A stretch of 48,127 nucleotides of DNA, from assembly GCA_018335875.1 (NCBI GenBank), contig JAGXRN010000056.1, positions 1 through 48,127 on the forward strand. The letters are read 5' to 3'. Source of the stretch: Dethiobacter sp. (GTDB lineage Bacteria > Bacillota > Dethiobacteria > Dethiobacterales > Dethiobacteraceae). Both the position numbers and the translations under genes were made by a program. Numbering within the stretch: the first letter of the stretch is position 1; every line of letters begins with the position of its first letter. Positions 39,962 through 47,805 of this stretch are shown piece after piece. The notes below the pieces were generated by a model. The model worked only from the letters and a program-made list of their open reading frames with translations, searched no databases and had not been told where the DNA came from.

Positions 39962-40546
39962 ATGCGTAAACTCTTATCTTCTCTTATAAACAGCAGTTGG
40001 TTCTTTAACTCCCTCCTCTTTATTAACTTTTTCGGCACTATCTACGGGTTTTACTGGTACGAGTCACAATTTGCCGTCACGCCCCTGTATTTCTGGCCTT
40101 TTGTAGCCAACTCGCCTCTTTCTGTCCTCTACATATTTATCGTCCTCATTCTTTTTAAGCAGAGAAAACGCTCCGCTTTCTGGGAAGGTTTGGCCTATTT
40201 CGGACTGATTAAGCACGGGCTGTGGACAGTGGTAATTGTCACAGTCAACCACCTGGCAGGCAATATTTACCCTGAAAACTTCCTGCTCTGGTTCGGCCAC
40301 GCAGGCATGGCCCTGCAGGCGGTATTGTTCTGGTATTATTTCGGCCTCCCTCTCAGCTTATTTCAGGCTGCTGCAATTTCCGGCTGGTATATTTTTAACG
40401 ATTATCTCGATTATGTGGTGGGTATCCACCCTTATGTCGACCCTGTGGTAAGTATCGTAATGATTCGCAATATGGCAGTCAGCTTCACAGCTGTCCTGTC
40501 GGCATTATATTTATTTACCGCGCTGCGGCGAAAGAACTCAAAGTAA
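39962..40546 (+). CDS. DUF1405 membrane protein (YpjA family)
   Basis: 194-residue integral membrane protein with about six membrane helices, matching the DUF1405/YpjA family of unknown function. Segments typical of it are FFGTIYGFYWYESQF, WEGLAYFGLIKHGLWTV and FWYYFGLPLSLF. It follows the MarR gene after 8 bases and is followed by a strong terminator, so the two form a short operon. No catalytic motif is seen. A link with lipid or membrane homeostasis via MarR is only a guess from position. Confidence 0.82.
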   Translation: MRKLLSSLINSSWFFNSLLFINFFGTIYGFYWYESQFAVTPLYFWPFVANSPLSVLYIFIVLILFKQRKRSAFWEGLAYFGLIKHGLWTVVIVTVNHLAGNIYPENFLLWFGHAGMALQAVLFWYYFGLPLSLFQAAAISGWYIFNDYLDYVVGIHPYVDPVVSIVMIRNMAVSFTAVLSALYLFTALRRKNSK

Positions 40547-40548
40547 AA

Positions 40549-40576
40549 AATCCTGTCGGACGACAGGATTTTTTTA
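40549..40576 (+). terminator. Terminator of the MarR-DUF1405 operon
   Basis: AATCCTGTC, loop GGAC and GACAGGATT form a perfect 9-bp stem followed by a run of T. It begins 2 bases after the DUF1405 stop. Confidence 0.88.
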
Positions 40577-40590
40577 TTGTTGAGAAACCC

Positions 40591-40714
40591 CAGGCTGTTC
40601 AAAAACGAGCAGGACGCGAAGCAAGGAACCCCGGCACCGCAGGCGTATATGTTATACGTTGAGGATGCCGGGGTTTCACAGCGACAAAGTAATGCGAAGT
40701 TTTTCAACAGCCTG
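40591..40714. repeat. 124-bp element with three nested inverted repeats
   Basis: Outer ends CAGGCTGTTCAAAAAC (40591-40606) and its complement ending at 40714 match with one mismatch. A middle pair AACCCCGGCA (40627-40636)/TGCCGGGGTT (40666-40675) and an inner pair CGTATA/TATACG (40644-40649/40653-40658) are perfect. The layout is that of a MITE- or REP-like element found in many copies in some clostridia. It overlaps the end of the DUF6917 gene and supplies its stop codon. Confidence 0.8.
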
Positions 40715-41165
40715 TCCTAAATACAAGTTCGTCTCCCAACTCCAGGCCCATTTCCACACCATCCTGGTATAAATCCGACTTGAGCACGATGTTGAGATGG
40801 TTGGGCGTGTGGGTTTCATCAAAGCCGGCAATTTCACCAAGAGGACGCCCCTGGCAGTACATTTTTTCCCCGACTATCAGTACGCCTCCCGTTTCTATTT
40901 CCACAAAACCTCCGTAAGCTATACGGTTAACTGTTGCGCCCGGCCCTGCAGTCAGTTCATCTGTAAAAATTAATTCGTGAATGTCATATTTTTTAACGGC
41001 CCTGCTTGCCGCCGGTATCAGTGTGAGTTCCCGGTTGTCAATCTTGCTTTCTAAGACAACTACAGTATGGCCGCTCACGCTTACTTTCTTGGCGTAGGGA
41101 TTTTTCTTTAACAGGCCGTCACGATACGGGTCTTTACCCATTAACCAACACCACCAGTCCATCAA
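40704..41165 (-). CDS. DUF6917 family protein, 3' end altered by a repeat
   Basis: 153-residue cytosolic protein that I place in the DUF6917 family of unknown function. It has beta-rich segments (VSGHTVVVLESKIDNRELTL, then FVEIETGGVLIVGEKMYCQG and THTPNHLNIVLK) and no membrane or signal sequence. The last residues (TGC and stop) are read from the right end of the 124-bp repeat, so the original C-terminus has probably been lost or changed. ATG 41165 has no good ribosome site; ATG 41141 (MGKDPYRDG) is an alternative. It is the last gene of the tct operon, 26 bases after the aldehyde dehydrogenase. Confidence 0.6.
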   Translation of the reverse strand: MMDWWCWLMGKDPYRDGLLKKNPYAKKVSVSGHTVVVLESKIDNRELTLIPAASRAVKKYDIHELIFTDELTAGPGATVNRIAYGGFVEIETGGVLIVGEKMYCQGRPLGEIAGFDETHTPNHLNIVLKSDLYQDGVEMGLELGDELVFRTGC

Positions 41166-41191
41166 TGATGAGTGCTAAAAGCAAATACCTG

Positions 41192-42826
41192 CTATTTTTC
41201 TTCCATGAAGGGATACCTGTAGTCCCTGGGAGGGTTCAGCGTTTCCTTTAAAGCTCTTGGTGATATCCAGCGGATCAGATTCCAGATGGAACCCGCCTTG
41301 TCGTTGGTGCCTGAGGCACGGGACCCGCCAAATGGCTGCTGGCCCACCACTGCTGCTGTTGGCTTGTCATTGATGTAGAAATTGCCTGCAGCATGCGTGA
41401 GGGTTTCAAGGGCTTTTTGCTGTGCTGACTTGTCTCTGGCTATGACACACCCTGTCAGGGCGTAAGGCGATGTTTCATTGCACAGCGCAAGAGCGTCGTC
41501 GTATCCGTCATCGGGATAAACATAGATTGTGAGGACAGGCCCGAATATTTCTTCCTGCATTGTTTGAAATTTAGGGTTGCCTGTTTTAATTACAGTGGGC
41601 CTGATAAAGTATCCCTCTGCATCATCCCAGTTTCCTCCGGCAATTATCTCCGCTTCGGGTGATGCTTTGGCATACTTAATATATTCTGTTATTTTTTCAA
41701 ATGAGGCACGGTCAATCACTGCATTAATGAAATTTGTAAAATCTTCTACCGGGCCCATTGCTAAGTTTTCTACTGTGTTTTGCAGGGTTTCCTTTATTTC
41801 TTCCCACTTTCCGGCTGGAATGTAGGCACGGCTGGCAGCTGAACATTTCTGGCCCTGGTATTCAAAGGCGCCCCTGACAAGAGCCGTCACCAACTCGTCT
41901 TTTTCAGCAGAGCTGTGGGCCATGACAAAGTCTTTGCCGCCTGTCTCTCCCACTAAACGGGGGTAGGTCTTGTATTTATCTATGTTCCCCCCTACTTTTT
42001 TCCACATGCTGCGGAACACTTCTGTTGAGCCGGTAAAATGAACACCAGCCAAATCGGGGCTTTCCAATACATAATCACCGATTTGGGCTCCCTGCCCGGG
42101 GATGAAATTAATAACTCCGGCGGGCAATCCGGCTTCCTGCAGTATCTTCATAATCAGGTAGTTGGAGTAAACAGCAGTAGAAGCAGGTTTCCAGACCACA
42201 GTGTTCCCGGCCATGGCCGGGGCAGCAGGCAGATTGCCGCCGATAGCTGTAAAGTTAAAGGGCGAGACCGCAAACACAAAACCTTCCAGGGCGCGGTATT
42301 CCATCTGGTTTATAATATCTCTGCTGCTATCCGGCTGCTCTTTATAAATTTCGCCCAGGAAATAAGCGTTAAACTCTAAAAAGTCCACCAGCTCACAGAC
42401 TGCGTCTATTTCTGATTGATAAATATTTTTCCCCTGGCCAAGCATTGTGGCGGCATTAATATCGGCACGGTAAGGGCCGGCAATTAAGGCAGCAGCCTTT
42501 TTAAAGATTGCAGCTCTCCTGTCCCATTGCATTTTTTCCCATCTTTTTTTAGCTTCCATTGCGGCTGCAATGGCCATATCCACTTCTTTTTTCCCTGCTT
42601 TATGGTATCTGGCAATTACATGCCTGTGGTTGTGAGGTATTCTGATTTCTCCCATATTGCCTGTTCTGATTTCTTTGCCGCCTACAAGCAGGGGTATTTC
42701 GATAACTTTTGACCTGAATTCCACGAGTTTATCTTTAATTTGACGTTTCTCTTCACTCCCGGCGGCGTAGCTGAAAACAGGTTCGTTTGTCGGCCTGGCA
42801 AAAGCAAAAACAGAGTTGTCGGGCAT
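41192..42826 (-). CDS. L-glutamate gamma-semialdehyde (P5C) dehydrogenase type
   Basis: NAD(P)-dependent aldehyde dehydrogenase, 544 residues. It resembles 1-pyrroline-5-carboxylate dehydrogenases, which oxidise glutamate semialdehyde to glutamate. The catalytic glutamate E294 (LVGETGGKDF) and nucleophile C328 (YQGQKCSAASR) are present, with the Rossmann segment FTGSTEVF. The long N-terminus (about 40 residues before the core) and GGKDFVMAHSSA favour the P5CDH group. ATG 42826 has AAAGGAG at 9 bases. Its place in an operon with a TPP-dependent decarboxylase-like enzyme and a TctABC importer suggests that the aldehyde may be another short semialdehyde here. No proline dehydrogenase gene is in the window. 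Confidence 0.85.
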   Translation of the reverse strand: MPDNSVFAFARPTNEPVFSYAAGSEEKRQIKDKLVEFRSKVIEIPLLVGGKEIRTGNMGEIRIPHNHRHVIARYHKAGKKEVDMAIAAAMEAKKRWEKMQWDRRAAIFKKAAALIAGPYRADINAATMLGQGKNIYQSEIDAVCELVDFLEFNAYFLGEIYKEQPDSSRDIINQMEYRALEGFVFAVSPFNFTAIGGNLPAAPAMAGNTVVWKPASTAVYSNYLIMKILQEAGLPAGVINFIPGQGAQIGDYVLESPDLAGVHFTGSTEVFRSMWKKVGGNIDKYKTYPRLVGETGGKDFVMAHSSAEKDELVTALVRGAFEYQGQKCSAASRAYIPAGKWEEIKETLQNTVENLAMGPVEDFTNFINAVIDRASFEKITEYIKYAKASPEAEIIAGGNWDDAEGYFIRPTVIKTGNPKFQTMQEEIFGPVLTIYVYPDDGYDDALALCNETSPYALTGCVIARDKSAQQKALETLTHAAGNFYINDKPTAAVVGQQPFGGSRASGTNDKAGSIWNLIRWISPRALKETLNPPRDYRYPFMEEK

Positions 42827-42877
42827 TTAATCATCTCCTTTCATAATTTGTATCTGATCAAACTACGACGGGATATG

Positions 42878-44611
42878 TTAGTAGGTTAATTTTTTTCTGT
42901 TTTCCGGGGCAACTTTGGCATCTTTCAGCCATTTGACAACAGGAGGAATTACCGATGTGGGCGGTTCGATCATGATGTCCAATAGCACCGGCTGTTTCTG
43001 TTCCAAAGCCCACCTGAGGCCGCTTTCCAGCTCTGAATCCTTGTCTATTCTTTTTCCTCTTACTCCGAAACCCTCAGCAATTTTTACAGCATCAATATGA
43101 GTGAAATCTACGGCCATATAGTTTTCTTTATAATAAAGATTCTGGATTGTTTTAATCCATCCATAACTATTATTCTGGAAATTTATAAATATAACCGGGA
43201 GCCCTATCCTGGCGGCAGTTTCCAGGTCACCCACAGCCATTCCGAAGCTGCCATCACCAAACATGGAGATGACTGTGGCTTCAGGTTTTGCAACTTTTGC
43301 CCCGATAGCCGCCGGTAAGGCATACCCCAGGCTGCCGTGAGACCTGGTGAGGACAGTGTGGCGGCCTGCTTTTTTCAGCCTGAGATGTGCTGCCAGATAC
43401 GGGGTAGGTGTCCCGGCGTCGGCAGTATAAATTGTGTTTTCATCGGTGATTTTCTCCAAGATGCTGAATATTTTGGCCGGGTTTACCAATTCCCCTGTTT
43501 TGCTGTTCTCTTGCGCTATCCGTCCCTGTTTTTCCTGTATTAATTCCTGAACCCGCGCGTTCCACTGCAGCAAACCTTGGGCAGTCTCTATCCTGCCTCT
43601 TTGTATGGCGGCAGTGAAGTCAGTCAAAAATGTCCTGATATCACTCATAACAGGCAGGGCGACGCGTATATTGGCATCGATCATTTCTTCATTAATATCT
43701 ACCTGAATTACTATGGGCTTACCGCTGAAAATGTCTTTCCCCACTGTGGTGACATTATTCAGTTTAGATCCCAGTACAAGTACCAAATCAGCTTCTTTTA
43801 CCACCTGATTTGTTTCATCGGCGCCACCGTTGGCGCCTATCACTCCTATGGCCAAAGGCGACATTTCCCCGATACTCCCTTTACCATTGACAGTGGTAGC
43901 AACTGGAACCTGGCAATTATGGATAAAGCTTTCCAGTTCTTCGTAGGCGCCTGATAAATGCACGCCGCCGCCGGCAATAATTACCGGCCTCTTGGCCCTG
44001 CTTAGAAGAGTGGACACTTTTTCAATATCCTCCGGGCATGGATGCGTCCTGACAGAGGACGTGTGACAGGTAAAGTCTGCGCCGGCCAACTCCTCCGGTG
44101 TAAAAGTAATCTCCTGGCCGTGGATATTTTCAGGAATGGAGATATGAACTGCTCCCGGTCGTCCACTTACCGCCATTCTAAAAGCTTTGCGCATTACATC
44201 AGGTATTTTTGAGGCTAGTCTTATTTTAGTGTTCCATTTGGTAATAGACTTGAACAGATGTACCTGGTCAACATCGGTAAGGGCGCCGGTTTCCTCGCTG
44301 GACATGGTTATATCAGAGCAAATACAAACAAGAGGGATGTATGACTCATTGGCCTCGCTGACACCGGGTACCGCATATAAAGCGCCTCCGCCGCTGGGAA
44401 CTTCAACAACGCCGGGTTTCCCTTTTATTTTGGCATAACCATCAGCCATATAGGCAGCATTACGTTCATCACGGCAAACAATATGATTTATTTTGCCGAT
44501 ATTGCGGGCAAAGGCATCGTGAAAATTCATGCTGGTATCGCCCGGAACTCCAAAAACATCCTCCACACCCAACCTGATTAACATTTCAACAATTGCATCA
44601 GAGCCAATCAT
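42878..44611 (-). CDS. Thiamine diphosphate-dependent acetolactate synthase/decarboxylase-like enzyme
   Basis: 577-residue member of the TPP enzyme family that includes acetolactate synthase, benzoylformate and sulfopyruvate decarboxylases and glyoxylate carboligase. The order is N-terminal PYR domain (1-170) with catalytic E49 (VCRDERNAAYMADGYA), middle domain (about 190-325) and C-terminal PP domain with MFGDGSFGM and NFQNNSYG as the Mg/TPP loop. The regulatory small subunit of a biosynthetic ALS is not next to it, and the neighbours are catabolic, so a decarboxylase or carboligase role is more likely. ATG 44611 has GGGAGG at 8 bases. Substrate unknown. Confidence 0.85.
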   Translation of the reverse strand: MIGSDAIVEMLIRLGVEDVFGVPGDTSMNFHDAFARNIGKINHIVCRDERNAAYMADGYAKIKGKPGVVEVPSGGGALYAVPGVSEANESYIPLVCICSDITMSSEETGALTDVDQVHLFKSITKWNTKIRLASKIPDVMRKAFRMAVSGRPGAVHISIPENIHGQEITFTPEELAGADFTCHTSSVRTHPCPEDIEKVSTLLSRAKRPVIIAGGGVHLSGAYEELESFIHNCQVPVATTVNGKGSIGEMSPLAIGVIGANGGADETNQVVKEADLVLVLGSKLNNVTTVGKDIFSGKPIVIQVDINEEMIDANIRVALPVMSDIRTFLTDFTAAIQRGRIETAQGLLQWNARVQELIQEKQGRIAQENSKTGELVNPAKIFSILEKITDENTIYTADAGTPTPYLAAHLRLKKAGRHTVLTRSHGSLGYALPAAIGAKVAKPEATVISMFGDGSFGMAVGDLETAARIGLPVIFINFQNNSYGWIKTIQNLYYKENYMAVDFTHIDAVKIAEGFGVRGKRIDKDSELESGLRWALEQKQPVLLDIMIEPPTSVIPPVVKWLKDAKVAPENRKKLTY

Positions 44612-44634
44612 GAATATTCCTCCCTGTTGTGATA

Positions 44635-44967
44635 CTACTCCTGGTGCTCTCCATACTCAATCATCTTATTGAGGGCTTCTTCCCCGCTCATGCCGGGCTT
44701 TATACCGATGGAGCAAGCCTTGTCGGTAGCCTCTTTAATTTCTGAAGTCAATAAATCAGGTAAAGTCCTTACACCTGTTAGCCGCGCCGCTATTATTTCT
44801 CTTTCAGGATGCAGCAGGTCGAGTGCTTCGGTATTTAAAACCCCGCACATTATATAACCGATGTTGGGAACCACAAGTGAAAGCAGTTTGGTTTTAGGAA
44901 AAGTTACTTCAATTCCCACAACACAACCTTTTTCTGTTTGTATGGGTTGAACATTAAGCACACTCAT
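44635..44967 (-). CDS. DUF1805 (YunC) family protein
   Basis: 110-residue protein of the DUF1805 family (YunC of Bacillus subtilis), structure known but function not. It shows the family stretches KTKLLSLVVPNIGYIMCG and LDLLHPEREIIAARL-like, with VRTLPDLL near the end. The C-terminal 20 residues are the ordinary family tail plus a short extension. ATG 44967 follows GGGGG closely. It lies 23 bases before the TPP enzyme gene and 36 after the regulator stop, so it belongs to the operon. A chaperone or cofactor role for the TPP enzyme is a guess only. Confidence 0.85.
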   Translation of the reverse strand: MSVLNVQPIQTEKGCVVGIEVTFPKTKLLSLVVPNIGYIMCGVLNTEALDLLHPEREIIAARLTGVRTLPDLLTSEIKEATDKACSIGIKPGMSGEEALNKMIEYGEHQE

Positions 44968-45003
44968 ATCCCCCTTTCTCAGTGACGGCCCACGCTCAAG
45001 CGC

Positions 45004-45744
45004 TTAAAGGTTCTTCAGAGTGATATATTTTTGTACATCTTTAATCACAGTCTCAATATGGTCGGCCATTGCTGTTTCAGCTTCCAAGCCGTCTTTGCTC
45101 TCAATAGCCTTTGCTATTCTTATATGGTCTTTATTCAGATCAGTGCCTACGCGCCGTCTGATGTAACCTGTTATCCTATGCAAGTCTCTGTTTTGCATTA
45201 ATAACTGCAGCGTGGTTTTAAGTATTGTGTTCTGAGACATTTCGGCAATAATTTCATGAAACCTGAAGTCCATTCTTGTTGTTTCCACCGGGTCATCCAA
45301 CAGCTCCTGGCTGATATCAGTATATTGCTGTAAGTTTATACTCCGGTCTGTATTAATTGCAGCCAATCTCGCCGACTCTTTTTCCAGCAGTTTTCTCACA
45401 GCTAATATATCGAGTATTTCTTCGGCGGAACTGAGGGCAGTAATCAATTCCAGCCCGTAATCATTCTGTTTTTTTCTCTCTTCCAGGTTCTGCAAGTATT
45501 CTTTGCCAAACCCGGTAATAACCCTGCCCTGATACCCAACCCTCTCAGTAATATTTTTATGGTCGAGCCTGCGCAGTACTCTGCTCACCGTAGCCTCACT
45601 TTGCATATTACCAATATCGTTTAGTGTTTCAAAAATCAAGCCCGCCCCCACAGGGCTGCCATAATTCTGTATGACTCGCAGAATACTAACTTCCAATTGC
45701 TCGCTTTGTGTAAAGTAACTTTCCTTATGCAACAAAGAAACCAC
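45004..45744 (-). CDS. FCD-domain transcriptional regulator with atypical DNA-binding part
   Basis: 246-residue regulator. The C-terminal half (about 105-240: EILDILAVRKLLEKESARLAA-type start, FRFHEIIAEMSQNTIL, DHIRIAKAIESKDGLEAETAMADHI-type end; quoted in parts) is an FCD ligand-binding domain as in FadR/GntR proteins. The N-terminal half has a winged helix built differently from GntR (ILRVIQNYGSPVGAG, then SEATVSRVLRRLDHKNI). GTG 45744 abuts the tctA stop; TTG codons at 45735 or 45732 sit better behind AGGTGG. It is in the middle of the operon it presumably controls, between tctA and DUF1805. Confidence 0.78.
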   Translation of the reverse strand: MVSLLHKESYFTQSEQLEVSILRVIQNYGSPVGAGLIFETLNDIGNMQSEATVSRVLRRLDHKNITERVGYQGRVITGFGKEYLQNLEERKKQNDYGLELITALSSAEEILDILAVRKLLEKESARLAAINTDRSINLQQYTDISQELLDDPVETTRMDFRFHEIIAEMSQNTILKTTLQLLMQNRDLHRITGYIRRRVGTDLNKDHIRIAKAIESKDGLEAETAMADHIETVIKDVQKYITLKNL

Positions 45745-47238
45745 CTACTCTGACAAATTTATTTGCCTTTTTGCATACATGATATTTCGGTAAAGAGTGT
45801 AAATAATTGAAGCAAACGCCAGTGCTATCAGTATTACGCTAATGGGCCGTGTAAAGAAAACTGACATATCTCCGCGCGAACGAATCAGCGCGGTTCTGAA
45901 AGATGTTTCCGCCAGGGGCCCTAAGATGATGGCTAAAGCAATGGGGGCAACCGGAAATTCATATTTCTCCAGAATATATCCCAATATACCAAAACCCAGC
46001 GCAATCTTCATATGGAATAATGAACCCTCGGTAGCGAAGGCGCCGATAAGGGCAAAAATCGCGATGGCAGGCAGCAGCGTAGTTTTCTTTAAAGTGGCTA
46101 TCCGTGCCACAAAAGGCGCCATGGAAAGGCCTGATATTAACATGACCAGGTTGGCAACCAGCAAGCCGGCAAAAAGAGGCTGGATTACATTCATATGGTT
46201 TCTGAAGAGCAGCGGCCCCGGCTGTAAACCCTGTATAGTAAGCGCCCCCAGGAGCACAGCTGTTACAGCATCTCCCGGGATACCCAATGTAAGCATGGGA
46301 ATAAGTGCACCACCGGTAACAGCATTGTTAGCCGCCTCGGAAGCAGCCACACCTTCAATCATCCCTGTGCCAAATTTCTCCGGGGTTTTAGATGTTCTTT
46401 TAGCTTCACTGTAGGAAAGAAAGGAAGCCACATTGGCGCCGGCTCCGGGTAGAGCCCCGATAAAAGTTCCAATCAGGCCCGACTTAAAATAAAGACCCAG
46501 CAGCCCTTTAAGCTCTTTCAGCGTAGGTAATATTCTGCCAATCTTGGCTTTGACTTTCATTGTCGTTTCTTCCGGATTCTCAAACATCCTGAATACTTCG
46601 GCGATGGCAAAGAGCCCGATAACGGCGGGTAATAATGGAAACCCAATAATTAAATTAGAAATGCCAAATGTGAAGCGGGGATAGGGTGCGATCTTGTCCA
46701 GGCCGACGGATGCAATAAGAAGGCCTATGGTGCCGGAAACCGCGCCTTTTAACAATGATTTGCCGGATACAGAGAAAATAATTGTGAGGCCAAAAAAAGC
46801 AAGGGCAAAATACTCAGCAGAACTGAATTTCAGAGCAAAACTGGATATTATAGGTGAGAGCCAGATCATGATGGCAGCGCTTAATATTCCACCAAAAAAA
46901 GAGGCCGTGGTGGCTACACCCAAGGCTTTCCCGCCCAGACCCTGCTGGGTTAGCGGGTAGCCGTCCAAGGCTGTGGCAGCGGCCCCCGGAGTCCCGGGCG
47001 TTCTTATCAGTATGGCAGTAATAGAGCCGCCATAAATGCCCCCCACATAGATGCCGAGCAGCATTATTAAGGCAGGAATCGCACTCAGGCCAAAGGTAAA
47101 AGGCAACAGCAGCGATATGGCCAGGGTAGCTGTAAGTCCCGGTATGGCGCCTACAACAATACCCAATATAACACCGCTTGTCAGCAATAAGAAGTTTACT
47201 GGCTCAAAAACAATGATAAATGCGCGTAAAAATTCCAC
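45745..47238 (-). CDS. tctA: Tripartite tricarboxylate transporter permease TctA
   Basis: Large membrane permease of a TTT-family importer, which brings in tri- or dicarboxylates with a sodium or proton gradient. The 497 residues hold about 12 membrane helices and the family segments GVILGIVVGAIPGLTATLA, YVGGIYGGSITAIL and TPGTPGAAATALDGYPL. The GTG 47238 has AAGGAGG at 7 bases. It comes 18 bases after tctB; tctC precedes. The signature for an FCD-controlled TTT operon is complete here except that tctC runs out of the window. Confidence 0.95.
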   Translation of the reverse strand: MEFLRAFIIVFEPVNFLLLTSGVILGIVVGAIPGLTATLAISLLLPFTFGLSAIPALIMLLGIYVGGIYGGSITAILIRTPGTPGAAATALDGYPLTQQGLGGKALGVATTASFFGGILSAAIMIWLSPIISSFALKFSSAEYFALAFFGLTIIFSVSGKSLLKGAVSGTIGLLIASVGLDKIAPYPRFTFGISNLIIGFPLLPAVIGLFAIAEVFRMFENPEETTMKVKAKIGRILPTLKELKGLLGLYFKSGLIGTFIGALPGAGANVASFLSYSEAKRTSKTPEKFGTGMIEGVAASEAANNAVTGGALIPMLTLGIPGDAVTAVLLGALTIQGLQPGPLLFRNHMNVIQPLFAGLLVANLVMLISGLSMAPFVARIATLKKTTLLPAIAIFALIGAFATEGSLFHMKIALGFGILGYILEKYEFPVAPIALAIILGPLAETSFRTALIRSRGDMSVFFTRPISVILIALAFASIIYTLYRNIMYAKRQINLSE

Positions 47239-47256
47239 AGCTTATCCTCCTTGTTG

Positions 47257-47736
47257 CTAAAAAAAGCTGCCTTTGGGCAGGTTAACCTTCAGAAAAACAT
47301 CAAATATCAGGTAAATCATACCCAACATGAGCAAGGACTGAATGGCGCTGGTTATGAGCTTTTTGGGGCGAAGGTCAAAGTTAATAACGTTAATAAGAAT
47401 TATTAAAAAGAAAAATGTACTTAACATGTACCCCAACTGCTTGAAAAAAAATACAAACAGCGTAGTAACGAGAATACCCCATACAGATTTGGGAACACTT
47501 TTTACATTTAAGGCAACTTTAGGCCGTGCAGTGCCCGCTGCACCTGTTTTTCTGCTGGTTAATCCGTTAATAATAAGGGCGATGGAAAATATAACCATTA
47601 AGGTCAATATCACCTGGGGCCAGAATGATGGCCCGGTGCCCTGCACAGGCGGCTTTGGAAATTTCAGGGTCTGAATGAAGAGAAAGATGGAGATTCCCAT
47701 GAATATTATGCCGGCAATAATGTCTTCTTTTTTCAC
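47257..47736 (-). CDS. tctB: Tripartite tricarboxylate transporter small permease TctB
   Basis: 159-residue membrane protein, the small subunit (about 4 membrane helices) of the TTT importer. It shows the family start IAGIIFMGISIFLFIQTLKFP-like and the segment GTGPSFWPQVILTLMVIFS, then a C-terminal helix pair. The start is GTG 47736 with AAGGAGG at 7 bases. It is placed between tctC and tctA, as usual for the family. Confidence 0.92.
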   Translation of the reverse strand: MKKEDIIAGIIFMGISIFLFIQTLKFPKPPVQGTGPSFWPQVILTLMVIFSIALIINGLTSRKTGAAGTARPKVALNVKSVPKSVWGILVTTLFVFFFKQLGYMLSTFFFLIILINVINFDLRPKKLITSAIQSLLMLGMIYLIFDVFLKVNLPKGSFF

Positions 47737-47805
47737 GCGCTAACCTCCTTACTAGGAAGTCAGGGGGACCTGGCACACCAAGTCCCCCCTTCGCCTAAGT
47801 GTTAT

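Noticed and set aside
45842-46414. Plus-strand frame of 190 codons antisense to tctA
   Set aside because: Alanine/serine-rich mirror of membrane-helix codons; tctA is certain on the other strand.
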